A stretch of 64,000 bases of DNA from Nostoc sp. NMS2 (GCF_017115105.1 NZ_JABXKH010000095.1:38125-102124); one strand, 5' to 3'. Counted from the stretch's first letter, positions 47,239 to 57,449 are shown. Notes: generated by a model not told the origin, from the sequence alone. Numbers and translations are program-made.

Positions 47239-47328
47239 AGGACTTACACAAAACTAGATGCTGTAGGGGCAATTGATGAATTGCCCCTACCTGAAAATAG
47301 GGTTTCGGCTATTGTTTGCGTAAGTTCT
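47239..47328. mobile_element. MITE-like element, family A, copy 2
   Basis: Ends AGGACTTACACAAA (47239-47252) and TTTGCGTAAGTTCT (47315-47328) match those of the copy at 28737, as does the interior palindrome TAGGGGCAATTGATG and its mirror. It lies about 50 bases upstream of hpsA, in the place where the hps promoter or leader would be. Confidence 0.75.
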
Positions 47329-48162
47329 GAGACATCTTCAACTATGCCCGTAAAGTATTTTTATAGGCATCAGTTGAAGCTATATTTATTTAACTACTGC
47401 ATCTTGTTTTCTTAACTTTCAAATAAAGTAATTACAACAAAAGACAATTTGTTAAAGTTATATCATTTATGAATTGTTCATTTTATCCGGTAAATACTGA
47501 TTTTTTGAAAATTATTTAGTTTCAGTCCAAGAAACAGTAAGAGCATAACTTCACAGTAAATTTGCGGAAATATATTTTATTTAAAAGCAAATTTATGAAG
47601 ATGCTGTTGACAGAGTAGGCTTATAGTACCCAACTGTTAAATGAAAAATATCACTTAGGTACAAAATAATCAGATATAGCGGTTATCACTTCGGTGGAAT
47701 ACTGTCGAAACCTTACCCTTAATACTGTTCGGTTAAAGAAAGAGACGCGATGAATCGCCGTCTCTACAATAATCGGTCTTTCGTCTTGACGGCGATTTAT
47801 CGCATCTTTGCGATCTAGAATTTTCATCAAAAAACCTTAACTTAACCGTATTGACCCTACTCTGACTTAATCCCTCTTCTTGCTAATGAGAGGGACAGGT
47901 TTTGCGTAGTATAACTATGGTGAGGTTTTCTTGAGCTATTCGGTAAACTGTAAATTCTGCCGAGAGAGATTTGTCTGTATACCGTAACTTCTTAATAGGT
48001 AGAAATAAGTTTCTTAGCTTTTGTTGTATTTTGGCGTAATAGTCCGCCTTTTTTCTATTTCACTATTTTTGTTATAAAGTTGAGTTATTTTTGCTTCAAT
48101 ATATGGAAAATCGTACAAATTTATTTATTTTCAATTCCAGTCCCCTCTCCTTATAAAGGCTA
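47329..48162. other. Non-coding upstream region of the hps locus
   Basis: No gene is visible. A small inverted repeat GAGACGCGAT / ATCGCCGTCTC lies at 47742-47764 and a related GACGGCGATTTATCGC follows at 47788, both dispersed Nostoc-type repeats. The rest is A/T-rich and probably carries the hpsA promoter, which I could not pin down. Confidence 0.5.
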
Positions 48163-48364
48163 CGATGTACACACATCTCTCTACAAAACCCAAATGTTGT
48201 AGATCCTCCTAAATCCTCCTTAAAAAGGAGGACTTTGACTCCTATTCCCCCCTTAAAAAGGGGAGCCAGCGCGGTCTTGAGGTATCCACAAGTGGAGCGA
48301 CTGGCGTGGGTTAGGGGGGATTTAAATGCTGTGGGACAACTTTAAAAGACTTGTGTGTACACCG
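48163..48364. mobile_element. MITE-like element, family C, TGTACACACA ends
   Basis: CGATGTACACACA (48163-48175) and TGTGTGTACACCG (48352-48364) are inverted copies matching at 12 of 13 positions. The 202-bp interior contains two short palindromes, TCCTCCTTAAAAAGGAGGA (about 48208-48229) and a CCCCTTAAAAAGGGG type at about 48247-48264. It has no coding capacity. A related end fragment, GACTTGTGTATACACAGTA, lies at 56182-56200. Confidence 0.6.
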
Positions 48365-48388
48365 CAACTAAAGGAGAGGAGATATAGA

Positions 48389-51300
48389 TTAAGCGCTAAA
48401 GTATTTCGCTACTGGGTGGTAAGTAATAATTGCAGTGGTAGACTGTTCTGGATAAAGTTGTTCACTTTCATCCATATACAATTTAATTCTGCCAGTCTGC
48501 AATAATTCCAGTTGCTTGTATTGGTCTTGGATATTCGGACAAGCTGGATAACCAAAACTATACCGTGAGCCACGATAGCGTTGTGCTAATATGTCCCGAA
48601 TATTGTCGGGTTCTTCAGCAGTAAAACCTAACTCTCGGCGAATTCTGGCGTGTGTCCACTCAGCCACAGCCTCTGCAACCTGCACTGCCATACCGTGAAA
48701 ATACAGGTAATCGCTGTATTGATTAGCAGCAAATAGCTTTTGAGCAAACTCTGTGGCAATCTCTCCTACAGTCACCGCCTGCATGGGGAACACATCAATA
48801 ATTCCCGATTCCTTCGGTGCAAAGAAATCTGCTATGCACAGCCGCCTTAACGACTTTTGTCTAGGAAACTCAAAAGTTGTAACCTGCTGTGATTGGTTCT
48901 CTGAGTCATATATATGTAGAGAATTCCCCTCAGCTTGACAAGGGAAATACCCATAAATCACCTGGGGATGCAACAGATTTTCCTCAATAATTCGCTGTTT
49001 CCAAGTTTCTAAAACTGGGTAAACTTTCTCTGCTAAGAAAGCCTGATATTCTTCCTTAGATTGTTCCTTTGGTTTGCGGAATTGCCACTGTCCAGCAACT
49101 AAAGCTTGTAAATCTAAATGCCAGAATATCTCCTCAATGGGAATATCACTAGGCTGCAATAACTTCGTTCCCCAGAAAGGCGGTGTGGGACGTTCAATAT
49201 CTACAGCCACTGCTTCGGAACGTCTCGTATCTACTACTTTTGGTTCAGCAGATGTTTCTTCAGCAGTTGTAGCTTTTGGTTCTTTGTGACCATTTGTCGA
49301 AACTTCAGCAGTTTCAACTTCATTCAAAAATCCCTGCAAATCTTCCCAGTTACCAGCAGCTTTTGCTGGCATTAATTTATCCATGAAGTGCAAGTCAGAA
49401 AAGGCATCTTTGCCATAAACTACTTTACCTTTATAGGTGTTTTGACAATCTTCATACACAAATTTAGGAGTCAGCGCCGCACCTCCTAATATCACGGGGA
49501 CACTAATTCCGTTTTCGTTAAATACCTCCAAATTTTCTTTCATGAAAGCGGTGGATTTAACCAGCAAACCACTCATAGCTATACAATCAGCTTTGTGCTG
49601 TTCGTAAGCGTTGATGATGTTTTCTACTGGTTGTTTAATTCCCAGGTTAATCACCTTGTAGCCGTTGTTAGACAAGATGATATCCACCAAGTTTTTACCA
49701 ATGTCGTGGACATCGCCTTTAACTGTGGCAATGATAAAGGTTCCCTTGGCATTATTGCCTGATTCTGATTTTTCCATGAAGGGTTCTAAAAACGCCACTG
49801 CCGCTTTCATGGTTTCTGCTGATTGCAAGACGAAGGGTAGCTGCATTTGTCCCGAACCGAATAATTCGCCGACAACTTTCATGCCATCTAGCAGGAAGGT
49901 GTTGATAATCTCCAGAGGGGGATGTTCTTCTAAGGCTTTTTTCAGATGTTCTTCTAAGCCAATGCGTTCGCCGTCGATGATGTGACGCTTGAGTCGCTCT
50001 GGGATGGGGAGACTTTCATCTAAGGAGCGATCGCGCTTTGTCGTCACCCCAGCAAATACTGTGGTAAGCTCTCCCAAGGGATCGTAAACGCAAACATTAC
50101 CCTCAAATTTCCGTTCGTCATAAATCAACTGGCGGCAGATTTCTTGATGGCGTTCTTCAATCTTAGCGAGTGGTAAAATCTTGTTAGCACTGACAATGGC
50201 TGCATCCATTCCCGCCGTCGTCGCTTCGTGCAAAAACACGGAGTTCAGCACCATCCGCGAGGCTGGATTCAAACCAAAGGAAATATTGGAAACACCCAAA
50301 ATTACATGACATCCAGGCAATCCTTCACGAATTCGCCGGATGGATTCAATTGTGGCTTTGCCATTTTCTCGGTCTTCTTCAATCCCGGTGGAAATGGGTA
50401 ACGCTAGGGTATCAAAGAATATTTCTGTGGGAGGTATGCCAAATTCTACAGCTTGACGGTATGCGCGTTGTGCGATCGCAAACTTTTTGTCTGCTGTCCG
50501 CGCCATCCCATCTTCATCGATAGTACCAATGATGACACCAGCACCGTACTTTTTCGCCAACTCCAGCACCTTCAAAAAGCGCGGTTCCCCATCTTCGTAG
50601 TTGGTGGAGTTTAGCAAACACTTACCACCGGCAACCTTTAAACCCGCCTCCATCTTTTCCCATTCGGTGGAGTCAAGCATTAAGGGCAGTGTGACATTAT
50701 TAACAATGCGCGAAACTAATTCGTGCATATCCCGCACGCCGTCGCGTCCCACATAATCGACGTTGACATCGAGGATGTGTGCGCCTTCTTTGACTTGCGC
50801 CCTCGCCATTGAAACGAGTCCATCCCAATCTTCGGTATTTAGCAAATCGCGGCACTTCTTGGAACCACTGGCGTTGAGACGTTCGCCAACAATCAAGAAG
50901 GAATTATCTTGATCGTAGGATTGAGTGGTATAAATTGATGCTGCTGCTGGTTCTAAACTTGGCTGTCTAACTTTTGGCTTCAGGTCTTTAGCAACTTCTG
51001 CCAATTGTTGAATGTGTTCTGGACGCGTCCCACAGCAACCCCCGATCACTTGGACACCCAAATCTTCAACAAAATGCATCAGCGACATCCGTAATTCTAA
51101 CGGTGTCAGGCGGTAGTGTGCTTGACCGCCAACGTTTTCAGGTAAACCCGCGTTGGGAATACAGGAAACGATAAAAGGTGAATGTTCTGCCAGATACTTG
51201 ATATGTGGTTTCATCAAGTCTGGGCCAGTGGCACAGTTTAGACCAAGAATGTCAATTGGGTAAGGTTCCAGAATTGTCAGCACAGCACTGATTTCTGAAC

Positions 51301-51916
51301 CTACCAACATTGTGCCCATGCTTTCCATTGTCACAGACACCATCAACGGTCGGCGATCGCCCTTCTTAACAAACACTTCTTCAATTCCATTCAGCGCCGC
51401 CTTAATTTGCAGCACATCTTGGCAAGTTTCCACCAGAAATAAATCCACACCACCATCCCACAGGGCCTCTGCTTGTTCGGCAAAAGTAGCTTTCATGGTG
51501 TCAAAGTCAATATGTCCCAAGGTAGGGAGTTTAGTTGTGGGGCCGATGGAACCTGCCACAAACCGGGGTTTTTCTGGTGTGGAAAATTCCGCAGCGACAC
51601 GCTTCGCCAATTCTGCGGCTGTCTTGCTGAGGTAATAAGCTTGGTCTGCCAAGTCATATTCTGCCAGCACAAGGGACGTACTACCAAAGGTGTCCGTTTC
51701 TATGACATCAGCACCAGCAGCGAGAAAGTCACGGTGAACCTTAGCGACAGCTTCGGGTTTCGTGTGGACTAAGTATTCGTTACAACCTTCATACTGTGGG
51801 CCGCCGAAGTCTTCAGCAGTCAGGTTTTGGGTTTGCAGGTTGGTTCCCATTGCCCCGTCGAAGACGAGGACTGGGCTATCTGGACTACGCAGGCGTTCAA
51901 GGAAAGGATGAGTCAT
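48389..51916 (-). CDS. metH: Cobalamin-dependent methionine synthase
   Basis: MetH transfers methyl from 5-methyltetrahydrofolate through methylcobalamin to homocysteine. All modules are present in 1175 residues: homocysteine domain (1-310) with zinc Cys in LNCATGP (about 228) and GGCCGT (about 293), pterin-binding domain (about 335-600), cobalamin cap and binding domains with DVHDIGKN at about 734-741 (the lower-ligand His), a Glu/Thr-rich linker (about 885-925) and the AdoMet reactivation domain with [10 protein letters not shown] near 1137. No cobalamin riboswitch was seen upstream. It is divergent from an uncharacterised two-gene unit. Confidence 0.96.
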   Translation of the reverse strand: MTHPFLERLRSPDSPVLVFDGAMGTNLQTQNLTAEDFGGPQYEGCNEYLVHTKPEAVAKVHRDFLAAGADVIETDTFGSTSLVLAEYDLADQAYYLSKTAAELAKRVAAEFSTPEKPRFVAGSIGPTTKLPTLGHIDFDTMKATFAEQAEALWDGGVDLFLVETCQDVLQIKAALNGIEEVFVKKGDRRPLMVSVTMESMGTMLVGSEISAVLTILEPYPIDILGLNCATGPDLMKPHIKYLAEHSPFIVSCIPNAGLPENVGGQAHYRLTPLELRMSLMHFVEDLGVQVIGGCCGTRPEHIQQLAEVAKDLKPKVRQPSLEPAAASIYTTQSYDQDNSFLIVGERLNASGSKKCRDLLNTEDWDGLVSMARAQVKEGAHILDVNVDYVGRDGVRDMHELVSRIVNNVTLPLMLDSTEWEKMEAGLKVAGGKCLLNSTNYEDGEPRFLKVLELAKKYGAGVIIGTIDEDGMARTADKKFAIAQRAYRQAVEFGIPPTEIFFDTLALPISTGIEEDRENGKATIESIRRIREGLPGCHVILGVSNISFGLNPASRMVLNSVFLHEATTAGMDAAIVSANKILPLAKIEERHQEICRQLIYDERKFEGNVCVYDPLGELTTVFAGVTTKRDRSLDESLPIPERLKRHIIDGERIGLEEHLKKALEEHPPLEIINTFLLDGMKVVGELFGSGQMQLPFVLQSAETMKAAVAFLEPFMEKSESGNNAKGTFIIATVKGDVHDIGKNLVDIILSNNGYKVINLGIKQPVENIINAYEQHKADCIAMSGLLVKSTAFMKENLEVFNENGISVPVILGGAALTPKFVYEDCQNTYKGKVVYGKDAFSDLHFMDKLMPAKAAGNWEDLQGFLNEVETAEVSTNGHKEPKATTAEETSAEPKVVDTRRSEAVAVDIERPTPPFWGTKLLQPSDIPIEEIFWHLDLQALVAGQWQFRKPKEQSKEEYQAFLAEKVYPVLETWKQRIIEENLLHPQVIYGYFPCQAEGNSLHIYDSENQSQQVTTFEFPRQKSLRRLCIADFFAPKESGIIDVFPMQAVTVGEIATEFAQKLFAANQYSDYLYFHGMAVQVAEAVAEWTHARIRRELGFTAEEPDNIRDILAQRYRGSRYSFGYPACPNIQDQYKQLELLQTGRIKLYMDESEQLYPEQSTTAIITYHPVAKYFSA

Positions 51917-52097
51917 ATTTTCCTAGAAGAAATGAGGAAATCAAGTGAGTCTTGTGATACTCAACTTACTTTATTATTTTCCAAAATTTTGGGAGTTTCG
52001 GCAGTATGTAATGGAAAAATTTTGATATATACTGAAGCGACTGATGTACTTACATTGTCAGTATACATAGTGAGCTAGTTCATATAGAGGTCGTTCT

Positions 52098-52880
52098 GTG
52101 GAAAGAAAGAAAATTTTGATTGCAACTAAAACATACCCTTCAATTAGCACAAAATATCAAGAAACAGTCTGTACAGCAGGAGTTTTATTAGATGATGACG
52201 ATAAACCAGTTCAGTGGATTCGGATTTATCCCATTCGTTTCCGTCAATTAGATTTTGATCAGCGTTATCCCAGATGGTCAATTATAAGTGCTAAAATAGA
52301 AAGAAATGATAAAGATTACAGAGAAGAAAGTTTTCGTATAGATGATTCTTCAATAGAAGTAATACGAAAAATTGATACTAGCAAAAACTGGGAAGAGCGA
52401 AAAGCTTTGGTTTTGCCACTAGAATTCAAATCTATTCTCGATATCAAAGAGCAAGGTAAGTCTCTCGGTATTATTAAACCACAAACTATAAAAAAATACT
52501 TCTGCAAGAAGGAAATAGAACGGGAGTGGAAACCAAAACAGCAAGCAATATTAGATCAGATGGACTTGTTTGAGCCTTCAGTACAGTTAGATAAAATTCC
52601 TTACAAGTTTGGTTACGATTTTTTTTCTAAAGATGGAAAGAGGCATCGTTGTACAATAAATGATTGGGAAATTCAACAACTTTATAGAGGCTGTAGAGAT
52701 AGATCAAAGGAAACAAGTATGGAGAATAAAGAAAAGGAGGCTTTAGAAAAAGTACGCCAAAAATTAGAAGACGAGTTTTTAAGCAAAAAAGATTTATACT
52801 TTATCATGGGAAACCTAAAAAATCACAAAAATAGCTTTATGATTATTGGGATATTTTACCCACCATTAATCAAAATATAA
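52098..52880 (+). CDS. Uncharacterised protein paired with DUF488
   Basis: I do not recognise this family. The 260-residue soluble protein begins ERKKILIATKTYPSIS, has WIRIYPIRFRQLDF at about 40-53, a charged middle with many Lys and Glu, a short Glu/Lys helix (about 205-230) and a hydrophobic end LYFIMGNLKNH...FMIIGIFYPP that looks like two beta strands. No catalytic motif stands out; Cys residues are at 26, 140, 187 and 203. The start is GTG 52098 behind GAGG. It precedes the DUF488 gene by 31 bases in the same direction, so the two form an operon, divergent from metH. Composition is A/T-rich. Confidence 0.6.
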   Translation: MERKKILIATKTYPSISTKYQETVCTAGVLLDDDDKPVQWIRIYPIRFRQLDFDQRYPRWSIISAKIERNDKDYREESFRIDDSSIEVIRKIDTSKNWEERKALVLPLEFKSILDIKEQGKSLGIIKPQTIKKYFCKKEIEREWKPKQQAILDQMDLFEPSVQLDKIPYKFGYDFFSKDGKRHRCTINDWEIQQLYRGCRDRSKETSMENKEKEALEKVRQKLEDEFLSKKDLYFIMGNLKNHKNSFMIIGIFYPPLIKI

Positions 52881-52911
52881 TATTTAAAGTTGATTGTTCC
52901 AGGAATTAAAA

Positions 52912-53334
52912 ATGAAAGTTAAAGATATTGCTAAAACAAGATGTATACTTACTTTTGGATATGGCAATCGCAAAGACTACGATGCCTTCTTGGAATACCT
53001 GCAAAAGTTTGATGTGGAATGTGTTGTTGATGTGAGGATGGTTCCTCGTGCTTGGAGCCGTAAATGGTACGGCGACAAAATTAAAATATTCTGTGAATCA
53101 AATCATATTGAGTATATTTCTAAAACCGCTTTAGGTAACACATCTGGTAAAGAAAATTGGATTCCTATAAATCAGGAAGAAGCAAACAAAGCTCTACATG
53201 AAATTGCACAAATTGCTCAAACAGGTAATATTTTATTGTTGTGTGCTGAAATGAACCCGAATCGCTGTCATCGAAAAGAAGTTGCTGATTGTTTGGGAAA
53301 CTTGGTATCAATTCCTGTTAAGCATTTAGAGTAG
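52912..53334 (+). CDS. DUF488 family protein
   Basis: The 140-residue protein has the three DUF488 blocks: ILTFGYGN at 12-19, VVDVRMVPRAW at 38-48 and LLLCAEMNPNRCHR at 108-121 with C111, C119 and H120. The conserved Cys and Arg suggest an enzyme, but no activity is established. I chose ATG 52912, which has AGGA eight bases upstream; a TTG at 52894 would add six residues. It is the second gene of an operon with the uncharacterised gene upstream. DUF488 genes often travel with mobile or defence-linked genes, which is a hint only. Confidence 0.75.
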   Translation: MKVKDIAKTRCILTFGYGNRKDYDAFLEYLQKFDVECVVDVRMVPRAWSRKWYGDKIKIFCESNHIEYISKTALGNTSGKENWIPINQEEANKALHEIAQIAQTGNILLLCAEMNPNRCHRKEVADCLGNLVSIPVKHLE

Positions 53335-53482
53335 TAAACTACAATTTTTTTACTACTTAGGGAAGAGTGCTTAATAGACCTCATCTCAGAAGAAGCGATC
53401 GCAACCTATAGCTTTGGTGGTGCGATCGCTATTAGAATTATCCGTAAATCTGAAATGCTTACTATACCTTGGTTTTAGCGAT

Positions 53483-55314
53483 TTACTGATAACCTGCTGC
53501 TTGTAAGAGAAACAGCTTGGCATAACGTCCTTTTAGCTGTAACAATTCTTCATGAGTTCCCTTTTCTATAACTTCGCCGTTTTCTATAACTAGGATTTTG
53601 TCAGCCATTCGGACTGTAGAGAAGCGATGGGAAATCAAAAGTACCATCTGATTTTGAGTAATAGCGCGAAAATGATTGAAAATCTCAAATTCAGCTTGGG
53701 CATCTATTGCTGATGTTGGTTCATCCAATACTAAGATATCTGCTTGCGATCGCATAAAAGCACGAGACAAAGCAATTTTCTGCCACTGTCCCCCAGAAAG
53801 TTCCTGTCCTCCCTTAAACCAACGACCAAGTTGAGTCTGGAAGCTTTGGGGTAATTGGTCAATAAAAACTTGGGCCATGCCTTTTTCAGCAGCAGTTTGC
53901 CAACGGGTTTTGTTTTCGAGATGTTCGACATCACCCACGCCAATATTCTCCCCCACAGTGAACTGGTAGCGGACAAAGTTCTGGAAAATCACACCAATCC
54001 GACGACGCAGCACATCCACATCCCATTCCTGCAAATCCAAGCCATCTAAGAAAATTCGCCCAGAATCTGGGGTGTAAAGTCGGGTAAGTAGTTTGATTAA
54101 AGTAGTCTTACCGGAACCGTTTTCACCCACAATTGCCAGTTTTTCTCTGGGTTTCAAGTGTAGCGAAATGTTTGTCAAGGCTGGCTTAGAACTTCCCGGA
54201 TAAGTAAATGATACGTTCTCAAAACGAATACCATCTTGGGGATTTAAACCAATGGTTGCCTTACCCCAAGACTTTGGTACTTCTTCTTCGAGGAAATCGT
54301 AGAGATTTGATAGATATAGGTTGTCTTCATACATCCCTCCAATAGATGTGAGGGCATTGGAGAAAGTTGATTGTCCTTGGCGAAAAACGGTGAGATACAT
54401 TGTCATATCTCCCAACGAAATCTTACCTTGCACTGTTTCTAGTACAATCCAAGCATAAGCTAGGTAAAAAGCACCAGTACTGACTAAACCCAGGAGATAG
54501 CCCCAGAATCCTCGCCGCAGGGTCAAATCGCGGTCTTCGCCATAGAGTTGATCGAACAGGTTGCGGTAACGCCCTAGCAGCATTTCTCCCAACTGGTAGA
54601 GTTTGACTTCTGTGACAAAATCTTCTCTTGCTAGCAGATTTTCTAAGTAGTGCTGTTGACGAGTTTCTGCCGCCCGCCAACTAAATAGGCGAAAGCCTTC
54701 TCCAGCAAACTTTGTTTCAGCAATAAATACAGGCATAGCTGCCAAAATCAGCACCACCACCGCCCAAACTGAGAAATTTACTAGCAAAATCCCGTAGGTA
54801 ATCAGGGAAAGGGCATTTTGCACCAATCCAAAGGTGCGGTTGACTAACGAAAGGGGACGAACTGATGCTTCTCGTCGGGCATTAGTCAATTTGTCATAAA
54901 ATTCTGAGTCTTCAAACTGCCTAAGATCCAGTGTCAGCGCCTTTTCTAAGATGAGTACATTCACTCGCTGACCCATTAGCGCCCGTAATAACGATTGACA
55001 AATGAGGATTCCCCTCTGACTACCTGCTAGTAGAATTACTGCGATCGCTTCTAATCCTACATAAAATAGAGAAGGATAAGTATTGACAAAATCATTGTTT
55101 TGTGAATTAACTTGAGAGGCAAATACCACTGCATCAACAATTAATTTACTGATGTAGGATATCGCCGCCGGTAAAAGACCAGCAACTAAAGTTAAACTCG
55201 CCAGAAGAATGGTAAGCCATCGGCTAGTAGTCCATACTAAGCCTACAGCCCGTCCACTGTAACGGAAAACCGTCAGTGATTGGCGGAGGATATTTCTTTT
55301 TTTTTAATTTTCAT
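53483..55314 (-). CDS. ABC exporter (membrane plus ATPase), frameshifted in an A9 tract
   Basis: The fused half-exporter has six membrane helices and an ATPase with GENGSGKT (about 398), LSGGQ (about 504), ILVLDEPTS (about 526) and a switch His in LISHRFS. The standard frame from GTG 55129 lacks the first helix. Upstream, the same frame continues with NILRQSLTVFRYSGRAVGLV and AGLLPAAISYISKLIVDAVV, the usual start of this family, but has no start codon. An ATG at 55314 reads MKIKKK and enters that frame only if the run of nine A's (55297-55305) were ten. So a one-base deletion, slippage or an assembly error separates start from body. Substrate unknown. Confidence 0.85.
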
Positions 55315-55475
55315 CTTTTTTTGGGCGAGATACCCCAGCTTGGGCGGATCTACCTAACTCTATATTAATCTTTATAAATTTTACATTTTTATCAGAATGT
55401 TGGCTGAAAACCCCGAAGTTGAAACCTAAAAACTAGTTTTGTAGGGTGTGTTATGCCGTAGGCTAACGCACTAGG

Positions 55476-55781
55476 GTGTTAACTTTGTACCATTTTAGGT
55501 GTTCAAAATTCATGCAAAATATATATATGCCAGTAGTTCTAATCAAGCGGACTACGAATTTAGCAGAACAATTCTTGGGACGCAGTAACCTTCCCGCAAA
55601 AGCTGATGTTGACGCTGTTCATATTGCAGCCGCAACCGTTCACGGCATGGATTATCTGTTGACCTGGAACTGCAAGCACATCGCCAATGCTCAAATCCAG
55701 GGAAAGTTGGCAGAAATCAGTCTTGATTTTGGATACGAGTTGCCGATTCTTTGTACACCCTATGAACTGCTCGGAGGTTAA
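55476..55781 (+). pseudogene. PIN-domain toxin remnant, N-terminal half missing
   Basis: Residues from about TTNLAEQFLGRSNLPAKADV to the end match the C-terminal half of VapC-like PIN proteins: DAVHIAAATVHGMDYLLTWN and CTPYELLGG. The first half with the catalytic D/E residues is absent; upstream is A/T-rich DNA and a GTAGGGTGTGTTAT dispersed repeat. The protein, if made from GTG 55476, would lack nuclease activity. It is followed within two bases by its antitoxin gene. Confidence 0.75.
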
Positions 55782-55783
55782 TC

Positions 55784-56011
55784 ATGTATCAGGATGAGAT
55801 TGTTGAAGAGATCCACAGAATTCGTGAAGAGTATTCTCGTTCATTCAATCATGATTTGAAAGCCATCTTTGATGATTTACAAAAGCAGCAAGCTGAAGGT
55901 GGAAGAGAAGTTGTGAACTTATCGCGAAAGCCCGGTCTAACAACACGTTGGAGCGGACGAGCGCGAGATATTGATGGTGAGGCAAAGGATATTAGCCGCC
56001 GCTCAACTTAG
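55784..56011 (+). CDS. Antitoxin-like protein with a replaced C terminus
   Basis: The first 50 residues (MYQDEIVEEIHRIREEYSRS and the following IFDDLQKQQAEGGREVVNL) are typical of the small antitoxins that follow this type of PIN toxin in cyanobacteria. From about residue 51 the sequence (KPGLTTRWSGRARDIDGEA) is read from attC-like DNA, and the stop codon lies in that element. TTRWSGRA-type peptides are the usual translation of integron attC sites. The protein may still be made, but its toxin partner is broken. Confidence 0.6.
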   Translation: MYQDEIVEEIHRIREEYSRSFNHDLKAIFDDLQKQQAEGGREVVNLSRKPGLTTRWSGRARDIDGEAKDISRRST

Positions 56012-56014
56012 CAG
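55935..56014 (+). other. attC-like (59-base-element) site 1
   Basis: R-double-prime-like GTCTAAC at 55935-55941, then ACACGTTGGAGCGGACG, an A/T-richer middle and the partly complementary CCGCCGCTCAACTTAGC (55997-56013). The arms pair as CCGCTC/GAGCGG and GTTG/CAAC-type, as in attC stems. The terminal GTTRRRY core is degenerate. Confidence 0.5.
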
Positions 56015-56030
56015 TGATCGCTGAGGTACG

Positions 56031-56126
56031 GTCTAACAATCCCGTTGCACACCGACCGTACAGAGTCTCTTTGTTGAGTCTGAGAGGTTGCTTACGGCGG
56101 GTGAACGGGGGCGTTCGTCGTTATAC
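56031..56126 (+). other. attC-like site 2
   Basis: A second GTCTAAC at 56031-56037 is followed by GTTGCACACCGACCG (56044-56058) and, after 35 bases, the complementary-type CGGCGGGTGAACGG (56096-56109) and GTCGTTATAC (56117-56126), where GTTATAC resembles the GTTRRRY core. The two sites sit in tandem, 90 bases apart. Confidence 0.5.
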
Positions 56127-56220
56127 ATATATGTCCATAACGCACCCTACCAGATTCAAGCCAATGTGGATGAGGTTTTCCGACTTGTGTATACACAGTA
56201 AGTCTTTAGACCGGAGAGTG

Positions 56221-57351
56221 TCAACCCCACAATCTCCTACCTGCTTTGCCACTTAATCTTTCATGAGCATCTTCTAACAAAGCTGGAATATCTAACTTTT
56301 CTGGACACCGAGGCAAACAGTCTCCGCATTCTGTACATCGGTTGCCTTTCATTCCAGGGAACCAGTGACCAGCATTTTCAAACATTCCGTAACGATATTG
56401 TCCATAGTCTTTCATGTCGTATGCCACTGCGAGATTACGTAACCGTAATACCTCTGGAATATTGATATTTTCTGGACAGGGCAAACAAGCATAACATTGG
56501 CTACATTTATCAGTTCCCAAAGCAAATTTTTGGTGATTTTCTAACCTCTGGAAAGCAGAAATTTCTGCTGATTTTAGCTCTCCAACATGGTCAGCAACTC
56601 GCAAAGGTTCTATTAATTCATCTGGGTTGGCTGGCCCTATACTCAAAGTATTAATACGGTTATCAGCAAGTAAAAAACGATAACTTAGTTCTAAGGGTGA
56701 ATACGGCTGACACAAGTTTTTTAGGGTTTGGGGTGGGGTATACAGCTGTCCCCCCTTGTCAGCAGGGGAAATAATGAAAATGCCCATATCTTTTTCGGCA
56801 GCTAGTTGAATTGCTGGTGCGTGCCGTTGAAAAAAATAGTAATAATGCAGATTGACAAATTCAAAAAAATCTGTTTTAATAGCTGCCTGAATTAGCTCTA
56901 ATGACCCGTGGCTGGAAAAACCAACGTGTCGCACTCGACCATCAGCAACAGCTTCATCTACGGCTTGCATACAGCCATTTTTGGCTTGCACCCACTCCAA
57001 ATGTTGCCAAGTGTTCAAGCCATGAACCCCTAAGCAATCTAAATAATCTAGCTGTAATCGTTTTAGGGATTCGTCGATGCACCGACGCATGGTGTCAGCA
57101 TCTGCTGTGGCTGAGATTTTGGTAGTGATGTAAAGCTTCGTTCGGGGTACTGACAACCCAGCTTTTAATGCCCTACCAAGATACTCCTCGCTTTTGCCAT
57201 AACCTCTGGCGGTTTCTAGATGATTAATTCCTAGCGCTAAGGCTTGTTCAACGATCTGGTGAGCATTTTCAAAATCAGCCAGGTAGCGCATTGTTCCCAG
57301 AGAAAAAACCGAGAGGTGCAGATTCGTTTTCCCAAAGCGTCGGTATTGCAT
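56221..57351 (-). CDS. Aldo/keto reductase with C-terminal 4Fe-4S domain
   Basis: The 376-residue protein has an AKR barrel start (YRRFGKTNLHLSVFSLGTMR), catalytic Tyr in ETARGYGKSEEYLGRAL, Lys in ITTKIS and His in CLGVHGLN. A C-terminal extension carries two cluster motifs, CSQCYACLPCP (about 280) and CTECGDCLPRCP (about 340). Such fusions are common in anaerobes and cyanobacteria and probably pass electrons from ferredoxin-like clusters. ATG 57351 is used; a TTG at 57360 adds three residues. Monocistronic, ending beside the attC-like region. Confidence 0.9.
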   Translation of the reverse strand: MQYRRFGKTNLHLSVFSLGTMRYLADFENAHQIVEQALALGINHLETARGYGKSEEYLGRALKAGLSVPRTKLYITTKISATADADTMRRCIDESLKRLQLDYLDCLGVHGLNTWQHLEWVQAKNGCMQAVDEAVADGRVRHVGFSSHGSLELIQAAIKTDFFEFVNLHYYYFFQRHAPAIQLAAEKDMGIFIISPADKGGQLYTPPQTLKNLCQPYSPLELSYRFLLADNRINTLSIGPANPDELIEPLRVADHVGELKSAEISAFQRLENHQKFALGTDKCSQCYACLPCPENINIPEVLRLRNLAVAYDMKDYGQYRYGMFENAGHWFPGMKGNRCTECGDCLPRCPEKLDIPALLEDAHERLSGKAGRRLWG

Positions 57352-57416
57352 CTTTAACAAAGTTAGGAGTTATTCAATTTTAGATTTTGAATTTTGGATT
57401 TTAGATTCAAGGAAAA

Positions 57417-57444
57417 ATCTAAAATCTAAAATCTAAAATCTAAA
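57417..57444. repeat. STRR tandem heptamer ATCTAAA x4
   Basis: Four exact copies, preceded by complement-like TTTAGAT and TTTTGAA units (57377-57408), giving a hairpin between the DUF151 and aldo/keto reductase genes. Confidence 0.9.
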
Positions 57445-57449
57445 ATTTA

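Noticed and set aside
47695-47735. Hormogonium sigma-factor promoter (GGAATACTG text)
   Set aside because: It lies on the plus strand, opposite to hpsA, and no plus-strand gene follows for over 4 kb.
51917-52097. Cobalamin or SAM riboswitch before metH
   Set aside because: The 181-base divergent gap shows none of the conserved B12-box or SAM motifs and is too short for a cobalamin riboswitch plus two promoters.
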